Source of the DNA: Fimbriimonadaceae bacterium
GTDB taxonomy: Bacteria; Armatimonadota; Fimbriimonadia; Fimbriimonadales; Fimbriimonadaceae
Assembly (NCBI GenBank): GCA_022843485.1
Contig: JALHNM010000013.1
Location: 1-48,214, forward strand
Length of the DNA: 48,214 bases
Direction: 5' to 3'
The notes under the pieces were generated by a model. It was not told where the DNA came from. It saw only the letters and a program-made list of their open reading frames with translations, and did no database searches. Shown one piece after another: positions 26,248 through 35,207 of the stretch. The number at the start of each line of letters is the position of its first letter. Position 1 is the stretch's first letter. Position numbers and translations under genes: made by a program.

Positions 26248-26370
26248 GCCCCAAGCGGTCTCTGAGGACTCAGCGCGCAATGGGGCGTTTCGCCCGCGCG
26301 TGGGAGAGGATCGAGGAATCGGTAGATCGCCGCTTTATCACCCCCGGTCGGAATCGGCCGGGGGCTTTTC
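26248..26370 (+). ncRNA. Candidate structured RNA with Rho-independent terminator
   Basis: Region between divergent natA and the tandem GNAT gene. Pairing segments: AAGCGG (26253-26258) with CCGCTT (26330-26335) closing a multi-branch core; CTGA/TCAG; CGCGC plus GGGCG paired with CGCCC plus GCGCG (26274-26300); CGA-GGAA-TCG. A terminator follows. A possible -10 is TATCAT (26241-26246). No known RNA family is recognised. Alternatives are an attenuated leader of the downstream gene, or a 55-codon open frame starting at ATG 26280. The rest of the 400-bp gap (26371-26575) holds one further imperfect hairpin at 26484-26507. Confidence 0.4.
26341..26365 (+). terminator. Rho-independent terminator
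   Basis: CCCCCGGTC / GGCCGGGGG stem (9 bp, one G-T) with a GGAATC loop, followed by CTTTTCTTCC. The only plus-strand unit before it is the RNA candidate. Confidence 0.75.
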
Positions 26371-26575
26371 TTCCTTCCCTGGTCCCAACCGGGGCCGTGG
26401 GCAAGGGTAACTTGTCGCTTCGAGCCGTCCCGCTCGGAACGAGGTGAACGACCAGTGATCACCAGCGCCCTCCGCCGCCCCCGCTGACGCCCTTTTCGGG
26501 CCGTCAGTGCCCCCCTTGCGTCGCAGCCTCCTGACCCCAGAGTCGCCCTTCTTGGGCGTTCCCCTCAGCGGACCT

Positions 26576-27535
26576 ATGCCTACTATCAGCATGCAGCCGG
26601 TCTCGACTCGTTCCGATTGGGAGCGGGTCGTGGCCCTTCGTAACTCCTTCCGGCCCCACGGCCCGTCGACCGTCGATCGGACCATGGCCTATGCCGAGGC
26701 GCACCCAAGCCGAGTCCCGATCGACCGCCGGATCGCCGTGGCCGACGGGGAAGACCTTGCCTACCTCGTGGTCTGCCAAGCGTATTGGACCCCCGAGCCG
26801 GGCCGTTTCGACGGCGACGTGTTCACGGGTCCTCACGTCTCGGATAAGGCCGCGATCTCGAGCCTTTACGAGACCGCCGAGCGGATGGCGTCCGAGCTCG
26901 GCGCAACGGTCGTGGAGACCTGGGCGCCGAGCTACCGCCCCGAGTACGCCCTCGCCCTCGAGTCCCGAGGGTATCGGCCCGGGCAGCGGAACCCCGAGTC
27001 GATGATCGACCTGACCGCGTTCGACCCCGAGCCTTGGCGCCAGAAGTACGCCCCCGTCTTCGAGGGCGGACTCGAGATGCTCACGTTCGACGAGTTCGAG
27101 CAGCGGTTCGGCGAGGAGGCTGACCGGATGTTCTGGCGGCTGGAGATGGATCTCTTCGCCGACGTCCCGCTCCCGTCGCCGTGGGTTGAGATCCCGTTCG
27201 AGGACTGGCTCCGCGACCGTCAGGCAGCCCCGTTGGCGACCGAGTGGATGTTCGTGGCCCTCGACGGCGATCGGCCGGTCGGCACGACCCAACTCATCAA
27301 GAACTGGGTCGACTCGACCTTGATGCACAACGCGTTGACAGCCGTCCGCCGGGAGTACCGGCGGCGTGGGATCGCGGCCGCCCTCAAGAGCCGGTCTCTG
27401 GAGTTGGCGAAGGCGGCGGGCGTGTTGAGGGTCTACACCGACAACGAAGAGAACAACCCGATGTTCGGGCTCAACGTGGCCCTCGGCTACCGCGAGGTCC
27501 ATCACTGGGTCCAGTACGAGCGCCCTCTGGCGTAG
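26576..27535 (+). CDS. Tandem GNAT acetyltransferase
   Basis: 319 residues with two GNAT units. The N-terminal half (1-150) shows the fold but a weak acetyl-CoA motif. The C-terminal half (about 150-319) carries WMFVALDGDRPVGTTQLI, VRREYRRRGIAAALKSRSLE, the acetyl-CoA loop, and NNPMFGLNVALGYR. This arrangement is known from mycothiol-synthase-like and other tandem GNATs. The start is ambiguous: ATG 26576 is annotated; ATG 26591 lies 4 nt after TACTAT and is possible. The substrate is unknown. A double-hairpin repeat follows immediately after the stop. Confidence 0.85.
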   Translation: MPTISMQPVSTRSDWERVVALRNSFRPHGPSTVDRTMAYAEAHPSRVPIDRRIAVADGEDLAYLVVCQAYWTPEPGRFDGDVFTGPHVSDKAAISSLYETAERMASELGATVVETWAPSYRPEYALALESRGYRPGQRNPESMIDLTAFDPEPWRQKYAPVFEGGLEMLTFDEFEQRFGEEADRMFWRLEMDLFADVPLPSPWVEIPFEDWLRDRQAAPLATEWMFVALDGDRPVGTTQLIKNWVDSTLMHNALTAVRREYRRRGIAAALKSRSLELAKAAGVLRVYTDNEENNPMFGLNVALGYREVHHWVQYERPLA

Positions 27536-27536
27536 T

Positions 27537-27579
27537 TCGGCTTCCAGCCGATGGTGCCCCAGGCTTCCAGCCTGGGGCA
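27537..27579. repeat. Double-hairpin dispersed repeat, copy 2
   Basis: TCGGC/GCCGA (27537-27551) and TGCCCCAGGC/GCCTGGGGCA (27555-27579), both with TTCCA loops. This is the reverse orientation of the repeat at 4771-4816, again directly between convergent genes. Confidence 0.7.
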
Positions 27580-27598
27580 TTCCGGTTCGGCCGATGAG

Positions 27599-28345
27599 TC
27601 AGGCCTTGGGCGGCCCCGAGCCCTTCAACTTGACGGCCTCGCCCACCCGCTTGGCCCGTAGGTTGAGCATCTCGACCGCGACCGAGAACGCCATCGCGAA
27701 GTAGGTGAACCCCTTCGGGATGTGGTGCCCGAGCCCTTCGGCCACCAGGTTCGCCCCGATGAGGACGAGGAACGCCAGGGCCAGCATCTTGACGGTCGGG
27801 TGCCTCTCGACGAAGTCGGCGATGTGTCCGGCGAAGGCGAGCATGACACCGATCGAGACCACCACCGCCGCGACCATGACCGGCAGTTGGTTCGTCATCC
27901 CGATCGCCGTGATGACCGAGTCGAGCGAGAACACGACGTCGACGACCACGATCTGGGCGACGACCGCCCCGAACGCCGCTTGCTTCGCGACGGCCAGCGG
28001 GTCCTGTTCGGCGCCTTCGAGCTTGTGGTGGATCTCGTGGACCGCCTTCCACAGAAGGAACACGCCGCCGCCTATGAGGATCAGGTCGCGGCCGCTCACG
28101 TCGTGGCCCGCCACGTTGAAGAGCGGGGCGGTCAGCCCCATCACCCAGGTGATCGAGAGGAGCAAGAGCAGCCTCGTGCCCAAGGCGAGCAGGAGGCCGA
28201 CCTGCCGGGCACGGTGTCGCTGGCTCTCCGGCAACCGCCCCGCGAGGATGCTGATGAAGACGATGTTGTCGATGCCGAGGACGATCTCGAGGACGGCCAA
28301 CGCGAAGAACGCCGCCCAAAGCTGGGGGTCGGTGAGCCACTCCAT
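27599..28345 (-). CDS. TerC family integral membrane protein
   Basis: 248 residues with about seven hydrophobic helices. The family signature VLEIVLGIDNIVFISIL (about 18-34) holds the conserved acidic residues, and the repeat VVVDVVFSLDSVITAIGM (about 132-149) is its internal duplicate. TerC proteins are linked to tellurite resistance, and in well-studied members (Alx, MeeF, MeeY) to manganese export. The 3' tail is lysine-rich. The gene follows the carboxylase gene after 9 bp on the same strand, so it is co-transcribed, though a functional link is not obvious. Confidence 0.93.
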   Translation of the reverse strand: MEWLTDPQLWAAFFALAVLEIVLGIDNIVFISILAGRLPESQRHRARQVGLLLALGTRLLLLLSITWVMGLTAPLFNVAGHDVSGRDLILIGGGVFLLWKAVHEIHHKLEGAEQDPLAVAKQAAFGAVVAQIVVVDVVFSLDSVITAIGMTNQLPVMVAAVVVSIGVMLAFAGHIADFVERHPTVKMLALAFLVLIGANLVAEGLGHHIPKGFTYFAMAFSVAVEMLNLRAKRVGEAVKLKGSGPPKA

Positions 28346-28354
28346 GGTCGGTCC

Positions 28355-29989
28355 CTACATTCGGAACAGCGTGAAGGAGGCCGGCGGGATCGGGGCGTTG
28401 CGGGCCGCCTCGATGCCAAGCGCCACGACCCGCCGGGTATCGACGGGGTCGATGATCCCATCGTCCCACACCCGGGCGCTCGAGTAGTAGGCGCTCGACT
28501 CTTCGCCGTACTTGGCGAGGGTCGGGGCTTTGAAGGTCGTCTGCTCCTCGGCCGTCAGCTGCCGCCCCTCCGCCTGGAGCTGGTCCATCTTCACCGTGAG
28601 GAGCACGTTCGCCGCCTGCTCGCCGCCCATCACGCTGATCCGGGCGTTCGGCCACATCCAGAGTTGTCGCGGCTGGAAGGCCCGGCCGCACATGCCGTAG
28701 TTTCCGGCCCCGTAGCTCCCCCCGACGACGACGGTGAACTTCGGGACGTTCGCGGTCGAGACCGCGCTCACGAGCTTGGCCCCGTTCTTGGCGATGCCTT
28801 CGTTCTCATAACGCTTGCCGACCATGAACCCGGTGATGTTCTGGAGGAACAACAGGGGGATCCGGCGCTGGCAGCAGAGCTCGATGAAGTGGGCGCCCTT
28901 GAGCGCCGACTCGCTGAAGAGGATGCCGTCGTTGGCGAGCACGCCGACGAGGTGCCCGTAGACTCGGGCGAACCCGCAGATGAGGGTCGTGCCGTAGTTC
29001 GCTTTGAACTCTTGGAGCCGGGACCCGTCGAGGATCCGGGCGAGGACGTCGCGCATCGGCATCGGGCGCTTGGAGTCGGCAGGGACGAGGGAGTAGAGAT
29101 CCTCGGCCGGGTAGTGGGGGTCTTCGGGCTCGGTCGGTTCGGTCCAGCCGTCGGCTTCGTGGCCACCTTTGGCGATGGTCGCCGGGGCGCCTAGGGACTC
29201 GACGATGTTGCGGACGATGTGGAGCGCGTGGCGGTCGTCCTCGGCGAGGTGGTCGCAGACGCCACTGAGTCGGGTGTGGACGTCGGCTCCGCCGAGGTCT
29301 TCGGCGCTGACCTCCTCGCCCGTCGCCGCTTTGACGAGCGGGGGGCCACCCAGAAAGATCGTGCCTTGGCCCTTCACGATCACGGACTCGTCGCTCATGG
29401 CGGGGACGTAGGCGCCGCCGGCCGTGCAGGAGCCCATGACCGCGGCGATCTGGGGGACTTGGGCCGCGCTCATGCGGGCCTGGTTGTAGAAGATCCGGCC
29501 GAAGTGGTCGCGGTCGGGGAAGACCTCGCTCTGCAGTGGGAGGAAGGCGCCGCCCGAGTCGACGAGGTACACGCAGGGCAGGTGGTTCTCGAGAGCGACC
29601 TCTTGGGCGCGGAGGTGCTTCTTGACCGTCATCGGGAAGTACGTGCCGCCCTTGACGGTGGCGTCGTTGGCGACGATGACGCACTCTCGGCCGGAGACGC
29701 GGCCGATCCCGGTCACGACCCCCGCGGCAGGGGCCTCGCCGCCGTACATGTCCCACGCGGCGAAGGAGGAGAACTCGAGGAAGGCCGCTCCCGGGTCGAG
29801 GAGGCTGTCGATCCGCTCGCGGGCGAGGAGCTTGCCGCGCCCTTTATGCTTGGCCACCGGGCCCTCGCCTCCGCCTTGGCGGACTTGGACGAGCCGTTCG
29901 CGGTACTCGTCCATGATCGCCTCCATCGCCGCTCGGTCGGCCCGGCGCTCGGGGTCGGTAAGGTCGACGACTGACTCGATCGTGTCCAT
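28355..29989 (-). CDS. Acyl-CoA carboxylase beta (carboxyltransferase) subunit, methylcrotonyl-CoA type
   Basis: 544-residue carboxyltransferase that moves CO2 from carboxybiotin to an acyl-CoA. It matches the MccB branch by length and by blocks such as [78 protein letters not shown] and [17 protein letters not shown] role in leucine or isoprenoid breakdown follows from the family. The biotin-carrying alpha subunit and other leucine pathway genes are not in the window. A TAAGAT box lies 9 nt before ATG 29989. It is upstream of TerC in one unit. Confidence 0.93.
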   Translation of the reverse strand: MDTIESVVDLTDPERRADRAAMEAIMDEYRERLVQVRQGGGEGPVAKHKGRGKLLARERIDSLLDPGAAFLEFSSFAAWDMYGGEAPAAGVVTGIGRVSGRECVIVANDATVKGGTYFPMTVKKHLRAQEVALENHLPCVYLVDSGGAFLPLQSEVFPDRDHFGRIFYNQARMSAAQVPQIAAVMGSCTAGGAYVPAMSDESVIVKGQGTIFLGGPPLVKAATGEEVSAEDLGGADVHTRLSGVCDHLAEDDRHALHIVRNIVESLGAPATIAKGGHEADGWTEPTEPEDPHYPAEDLYSLVPADSKRPMPMRDVLARILDGSRLQEFKANYGTTLICGFARVYGHLVGVLANDGILFSESALKGAHFIELCCQRRIPLLFLQNITGFMVGKRYENEGIAKNGAKLVSAVSTANVPKFTVVVGGSYGAGNYGMCGRAFQPRQLWMWPNARISVMGGEQAANVLLTVKMDQLQAEGRQLTAEEQTTFKAPTLAKYGEESSAYYSSARVWDDGIIDPVDTRRVVALGIEAARNAPIPPASFTLFRM

Positions 29990-30020
29990 GCGAGGACGAT
30001 CTTACCGAGTCGCCCTGGAC

Positions 30021-30138
30021 TGCGCTCGCTGCGCTCGCGGGGCGAGCAAGCTCGCTACTCCAGAGCGAGAGCGAGCTCTCGCACTCCGCGACGAGAGCGA
30101 GCTCTCGCACTCCGCGACGAGAGCGAGCTCTCGCAGTG
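30021..30138. repeat. 26-bp tandem repeats with internal hairpin
   Basis: Almost three direct copies of a 26-bp unit (starting at 30067, 30093 and 30119), each with GAGAGC-GA-GCTCTC. GCGCTCGC-rich sequence of the same flavour precedes them (30021-30060). They lie between the start of the carboxylase gene and the end of the FG-GAP gene. Confidence 0.85.
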
Positions 30139-30154
30139 CGGGGTGAGCGGGGGG

Positions 30155-31096
30155 TTAGGGGCGTTTGCCGAGGAAGAGGTAGACGTAGCCCTCGTACCGG
30201 CGTTCGGGGTCGGGCCCGGTGTAGGGGACACAGGAGCCGACCAAGAGGTCGCGCACCCCGTCCCGGTTCCAGTCGCAGACGTGGACCTTGATCCTCGCGT
30301 CGATCTGGAGGGGGGCGTCGCCGACCATGACCGGAGTCCCCGCCGCGAGCTTGCCTCCTCCGAGACCCTTGAAGAACGTCAGGCGGCCCGTGTCGTCACC
30401 GACGAGCAGGTCGAGCACTTTGTCCCCGTCCCAATCGACCGCGACGGGTTGGCTCTTGTTGGCCACCGCAAGCTCTTTGCCCCCGGCTTGGAGGGGTTTT
30501 CGGGGGCCGTACCGGGGCTCCTTCCTGGTCCCCAGGTTCTCGTTCAGGTAGACGAGGCCGCCGATGTTGCCGACCAGGGCGTCGAGTTTGCCCGTGCCTC
30601 GCCAATCGACGAAGAACACGGTGCTGGCCGCCCAGTCCTGGTTCTCGTCCGCGGTCTCCTCGAACGTCCTCATCGGGCCGAACTGAGCCTTGCCGAGCCC
30701 TTTGAACCACACGACGCCCCCCGGTGCCCACTCGCCCGTCGCGATGTCTAGCGTCCCATCCCCGTCTACGTCCACGACCTGTGGAGTAAAGCCGACGCAT
30801 CACCCATAGCTGACGGACGCTTTCGTGCCGCCTGCGGAGAGGTAGGTGTAGCCCTCGAACTTTGGCGCCCGGTCCGTGCCGACGTTCCGGTAGACCCGCA
30901 TTGCCCCGTCGCCGAACTGCCCGACGAGGAGGTCCCGCTTGCCGTCGCCGTCCATGTCGTGCAGCCAGGGCGCGGCGTGGCCGTGGTCGGGCACGATGTC
31001 TTTGCCGCCCGCTTGGACGCGCACCGGCGCCGAGAGCACGGGCGGCCCGGCCGGGCTCGTCGCGAGCAGTGCGATCCAGAGGGGCAGCACGAGCAC
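30155..31096 (-). CDS. Exported FG-GAP/VCBS repeat protein with an internal UGA
   Basis: 313 codons. Signal peptide VLVLPLWIALLATSPAG, then FG-GAP-type repeats with calcium-loop sequences DMDGDGKRDLLVG (about 50), DVDGDGTLDIATG (about 110), DWRGTGKLDALVG, DWDGDKVLDLLVG and DWNRDGVRDLLVG, as in beta-propellers. TGA at 30800-30802 falls in frame between SYG and CVGFTPQ, inside a repeat, and both sides continue the same protein. Options are a selenocysteine codon (a SECIS-like stem follows), a nonsense mutation, or an error. The GTG 31096 start has TACACT 6 nt upstream. It diverges from groES. Surface protein of unknown function. Confidence 0.75.
30765..30802 (-). promoter_or_regulatory. In-frame UGA with SECIS-like stem-loop
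   Basis: UGA (30800-30802), then 9 nt, then a stem UUUACUCCAC / GUGGA-c-GUAGA (10 pairs, one G-U, one bulged C) with loop AGGUC (30776-30780). Spacing and loop agree with bacterial SECIS rules, and the loop resembles that of Escherichia coli fdhF. Confidence 0.5.
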
Positions 31097-31102
31097 GTGA
31101 GG

Positions 31103-31108
31103 AGTGTA
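31103..31108 (-). promoter_or_regulatory. -10 box of the FG-GAP gene
   Basis: TACACT on the minus strand, 6 nt before GTG 31096. Confidence 0.55.
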
Positions 31109-31182
31109 CACCGGCCGCGGCTGCCTTGGTGCCTCGACTCGGGGGGATTCTGGCCCAGCCCGCCCCACCCGGCCCCGGGACG

Positions 31183-31211
31183 GTTGGCAGTCTCGGCGAT
31201 ATACTGCCAAC
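31183..31211 (+). promoter_or_regulatory. Operator-like inverted repeat at the groES-groEL promoter
   Basis: GTTGGCAGT-N11-ACTGCCAAC, a perfect 9-bp inverted repeat. It overlaps a TATACT -10 box (31200-31205). It has CIRCE-like geometry (9-N9-9 in CIRCE) but a different sequence. The leader to ATG 31253 would be about 40 nt. Confidence 0.6.
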
Positions 31212-31252
31212 TAACTCCCGCCGGATTCCTCCGCGCGGGGCAGAGAACGACC

Positions 31253-31588
31253 ATGAAGCTTCAGCCATTGCACGACCGCATCGTCGTCGAGCCGGCCGCC
31301 AAGGAGGAGACCACGGCGGGCGGCATCATCCTGCCGGACTCGGCGAAGGAAAAGCCGCTCCGCGGCACTGTCCTCGCGATCGGCCCCGGGAAGACCTTGG
31401 ACTCGGGCCAGGTGGCCCCGATCGGCGTCTCCGTGGGCGACGTGGTGCTCTACGGCAAGTATTCGGGCACCGAGGTCACCGTCAGCGGCACGGACTACTT
31501 CATCCTCCGGGCCGAGGACGTGCTCGGTGTGATCGTCGCGAGTGGGGCCAAGGGTAAGGACAAGGCCGGCTCGGGGAGCAAGAAGTAA
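31253..31588 (+). CDS. groES: Co-chaperonin GroES
   Basis: 111-residue Cpn10 that caps the GroEL ring. The family strands KLQPLHDRIVVEPA, the mobile loop KEETTAGGIILPDSAKEKP and VGDVVLYGKYSGTEV are all present. It carries a lysine- and glycine-rich tail of about 15 residues (SGAKGKDKAGSGSKK) beyond the usual end at 95-97. groEL follows after 3 bp. Confidence 0.97.
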   Translation: MKLQPLHDRIVVEPAAKEETTAGGIILPDSAKEKPLRGTVLAIGPGKTLDSGQVAPIGVSVGDVVLYGKYSGTEVTVSGTDYFILRAEDVLGVIVASGAKGKDKAGSGSKK

Positions 31589-33190
<1,602 letters not shown>

Positions 33191-33198
33191 GGTTCCCA

Positions 33199-33229
33199 CC
33201 CCCCTCTCCTTCGGCAAAGGAGAGGGGGG
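33199..33229. repeat. CTCTCCTT hairpin repeat, copy a
   Basis: CCCCCCTCTCCTT / AAGGAGAGGGGGG, 13-bp perfect stem with CGGCA loop, followed by a G-rich arm and GAGGTTC. It is right after groEL and may terminate it. Three related copies follow within 2 kb. Confidence 0.8.
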
Positions 33230-33255
33230 CAGGGGGGTGAGGTTCGGTGTCGCCC

Positions 33256-33297
33256 ATAAGGGCGGCTCGAAGTCGTATAAGGGCGGCTCGAAGTCGT
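33256..33297. repeat. 21-bp tandem duplication
   Basis: ATAAGGGCGGCTCGAAGTCGT twice in direct, perfect tandem order (33256-33276 and 33277-33297). It lies just before the stop of the minus-strand gene. Confidence 0.8.
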
Positions 33298-33310
33298 ACC
33301 CCCGGACGGC

Positions 33311-33832
33311 TCAGCGGAACTTGACTACGGCGCTGGGCGAAGGCTTGTAGAGGGTCTCGCGGGCCTTCTGCCACGTGTCCCCTCGCTTGTAGTCGGCGAC
33401 GACCGTCATCGTCCCGTCCTCGTGCAGGGTAGCGGTTCCCCGGACCTCGGTCACGCCCCCGGCGTTGCCTTTCACCGTCTCGAGCGACGAGAACTTGCGT
33501 TCGGTGGCGATGATCGTGCCCTCCGTCCGGAACCCGGCCGTCGTGAGGTAGAAGAACGCGAGGGTCTTGCGCTCGGAGTCCCAGTAGATGAGGGTCTCGC
33601 CGCCGTACTCGCCGTCGTTGATCGAGTGGAGCGAGCGGACGGCCTTCCCGTTCATGGCCCGCTCGTAGCGCACGACGTCCACGACCGGCTTCTCCGGGGT
33701 CGAGTCGGCGAACTCCCCGCGGAAGGTCTTGCCGAGGAAGGGACGTAAGGGTTCGAGGTTAGGGTCGAGCGTCTCCTCCAGCGCCGCGGCCGGCGAGACG
33801 AGTACCGATAAGGCGAGGCACCACGCGGCCAT
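33311..33832 (-). CDS. Exported protein, lipocalin-like barrel, unknown function
   Basis: 173 residues with signal peptide MAAWCLALSVLVSPAAA. The body is a run of amphipathic beta strands with LRPFLGKTFRGEF, MNGKAVRSLHSI, GGETLIYWDSERKTLAFFYLTTAGF and RGTATLHEDGTMTVVADYKRG. The pattern resembles DUF1579 or heme-binding-like lipocalin barrels, but the assignment is uncertain. A TACACT box is 6 nt before ATG 33832. It is flanked on both sides by direct copies of the CTCTCCTT hairpin repeat. Confidence 0.75.
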   Translation of the reverse strand: MAAWCLALSVLVSPAAALEETLDPNLEPLRPFLGKTFRGEFADSTPEKPVVDVVRYERAMNGKAVRSLHSINDGEYGGETLIYWDSERKTLAFFYLTTAGFRTEGTIIATERKFSSLETVKGNAGGVTEVRGTATLHEDGTMTVVADYKRGDTWQKARETLYKPSPSAVVKFR

Positions 33833-33838
33833 CTTCGT

Positions 33839-33844
33839 AGTGTA
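33839..33844 (-). promoter_or_regulatory. -10 box of the lipocalin-like gene
   Basis: TACACT on the minus strand, 6 nt before ATG 33832. Confidence 0.6.
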
Positions 33845-33858
33845 CCTTTAGGTACACA

Positions 33859-33907
33859 CCCCCATCTCCTTCGGTGAAGGAGAGGGGGGCAGGGGGGTGA
33901 GGTTCAG
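33859..33907. repeat. CTCTCCTT hairpin repeat, copy b
   Basis: Same orientation as copy a. CTCCTT / AAGGAG around CGGTG, then the G-rich arm and GAGGTTCAGTG. It reaches the stop of the DUF559 gene. Confidence 0.8.
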
Positions 33908-34320
33908 TGCCGCCCGTGCCGAGGTGGGGGAGGATCGGAGGCCTTCCGGCCAGCTCGCCCCTCGCAGACCCGCCGGATCTCCGTCTCCCAATCCGCCCGG
34001 CCCGGGCCGGACTCGTCGAACAGGTCGGCACTGGGGACCCGCAGCGTGAGCACTCCCAGCGTGTGGATGAAGCGGTCCCGTTGCTCATCTCGGTCGGGGT
34101 CGTGCATGGGGCCGTCGACCTCCACGCAGAGCCGGGCCTCGGCGCAGTAAAAATCGAGCGTGTACGGCCCGACTGCGTGCTGGCGACGGAACTTGAAGCC
34201 GCCCTTCCGAAGCAACTCCCACATAACCCGCTCGGACACGTTGGCGTTCTTGCGGAAGGTGCGTGCCCTGCGCTTGCTCGCCTCGTCGTAACCGCGGCTG
34301 TTCGGAGGCAGCTGGGGCAT
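33904..34320 (-). CDS. DUF559 endonuclease-domain protein
   Basis: 138 residues of the Vsr-like PD-(D/E)XK superfamily. The sequence shows SERVMWELLRKGGFKFRRQHAVGPYTLDFYC, the catalytic EVDGPMHD (about 90) and RD..L-like segment DRDEQRDRFIHTLGVLTLRV, all typical of DUF559. This family is known beside methyltransferases and as solitary genes; the target is unknown. A TATCCT box lies 7 nt before ATG 34320. It is bracketed by inverted copies of the CTCTCCTT repeat (33859-33907 and 34370-34416), suggesting acquisition together with the repeats. Confidence 0.88.
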   Translation of the reverse strand: MPQLPPNSRGYDEASKRRARTFRKNANVSERVMWELLRKGGFKFRRQHAVGPYTLDFYCAEARLCVEVDGPMHDPDRDEQRDRFIHTLGVLTLRVPSADLFDESGPGRADWETEIRRVCEGRAGRKASDPPPPRHGRH

Positions 34321-34327
34321 GGGGGCG

Positions 34328-34333
34328 AGGATA
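34328..34333 (-). promoter_or_regulatory. -10 box of the DUF559 gene
   Basis: TATCCT on the minus strand, 7 nt before ATG 34320. Confidence 0.5.
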
Positions 34334-34369
34334 CTCGAGCCTCTCGGGCGTTACGCCACGGCGGGCGGA

Positions 34370-34416
34370 ACCTCACCCCCCCGGCCCCCCTCTCCTTCGC
34401 AGAAGGAGAGGGGGGT
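34370..34416. repeat. CTCTCCTT hairpin repeat, copy c
   Basis: Inverted relative to copies a and b. It begins ACCTCACC and has CCCCCCTCTCCTTC / GAAGGAGAGGGGGG around a 3-nt loop. Confidence 0.8.
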
Positions 34417-34456
34417 GCCTTGGGCGGGCGCAACGGATTCGGGGTCTAGGACGTCG

Positions 34457-34462
34457 TAAACT
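34457..34462 (+). promoter_or_regulatory. -10 box of the Tudor-like membrane protein gene
   Basis: TAAACT, 8 nt before ATG 34471. GGAGG directly abuts the ATG, too close for a normal Shine-Dalgarno. Confidence 0.5.
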
Positions 34463-34470
34463 CGCGGAGG

Positions 34471-35061
34471 ATGGCCGAGTTACGTGCGGAGGAGATCCGG
34501 GGCATCCTGCTCCGGGCTGAGGAGATCGAGCGAGAGGCGGCGCTCGGGGGTCAGACTCAGGACGCCCTCGTCGCCGCGGCCGAGGAAGCCGGCCTCAGTC
34601 GCGAGTCCGTCGTGCGGGCGCTCCAGGAGCGCATGTCGGCCCGAACGACCTTCGGGGTCGGCGACTGGGTGTACGCCCGGTCGGCGGACCGGCGCTACTA
34701 CCCGGCGACGGTGAGCCAGGTGCACGAGCGGGGGTACGACGTCCACTTTGCCAGCGGCGGCGAAGCGACCGTGCCTGCGGACGCCGTCCGGATCGTCGAA
34801 CTCCTCCCCGGCGCCAAAGTTGAGGTGCCGTGGCCGCATTGGGGTTGGTACAACTGTTCGATCGTCGCCTACGACGCCCGGACGAAGATGGTCAAGGTCT
34901 CCGACGGGATGTCTGAGCAGCAGTTCTCCCTTGTGCAAACCCGCCAGCGCCCGGACCTCGACGACCGCGAGCGGCAGATACGCCTCTGGGCAACTTACGC
35001 CCTGTTCGCCCTCGGCGGGACGGCGTTCGGGATGGTTCTGATGCGCATCCTGGCCGGGTAG
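34471..35061 (+). CDS. Membrane protein with N-terminal helical module and Tudor/Agenet-like repeats
   Basis: 196 residues in three parts. The helical module (1-55) reads EEIRGILLRAEEIER...AAEEAGLSRESVVRALQERM and resembles the N-terminus of the proteins at 44690 and 46665. Two SH3-like units (about 60-160) show VGDWVYARSADRRYYPATVSQVHERGYDVHF and KVEVPWPHWGWYNCSIVAYD, with the pattern of Tudor or Agenet barrels. A C-terminal membrane helix (LWATYALFALGGTAFGMVLM) anchors it. Function unknown; a tail-anchored adaptor is a guess. Confidence 0.8.
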   Translation: MAELRAEEIRGILLRAEEIEREAALGGQTQDALVAAAEEAGLSRESVVRALQERMSARTTFGVGDWVYARSADRRYYPATVSQVHERGYDVHFASGGEATVPADAVRIVELLPGAKVEVPWPHWGWYNCSIVAYDARTKMVKVSDGMSEQQFSLVQTRQRPDLDDRERQIRLWATYALFALGGTAFGMVLMRILAG

Positions 35062-35073
35062 TGCCCCGGGCCG

Positions 35074-35121
35074 AACCTCACCCCCCCAGCCCCCCTCTCC
35101 TTCGCCGAAGGAGAGGGGGGT
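35074..35121. repeat. CTCTCCTT hairpin repeat, copy d
   Basis: Same orientation as copy c: AACCTCACC, then CCCCCCTCTCCTTCG / CGAAGGAGAGGGGGG. Together with the 35208-35254 element, this is all that is recognised in the 373-bp gap 35062-35434. Confidence 0.8.
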
Positions 35122-35207
35122 GCCTTTGGCGGGGCCGCTCGGTCAGGGCTTGCGACGGCTCAAAGACCCCTTCCTTGCGCCCCGTCCGTGAGCCTGGATC
35201 CCCGAGT

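Noticed and set aside
30800-30802. Global reassignment of UGA as a sense codon
   Set aside because: Many neighbouring genes (clpB, pyrF, natA) end in TGA at the expected place, so UGA is a normal stop here apart from this one case.
33199-35121. Regularly spaced repeats suggesting a CRISPR array
   Set aside because: Copies are hairpins hundreds of bases apart, in both orientations, with genes between them and no cas gene.
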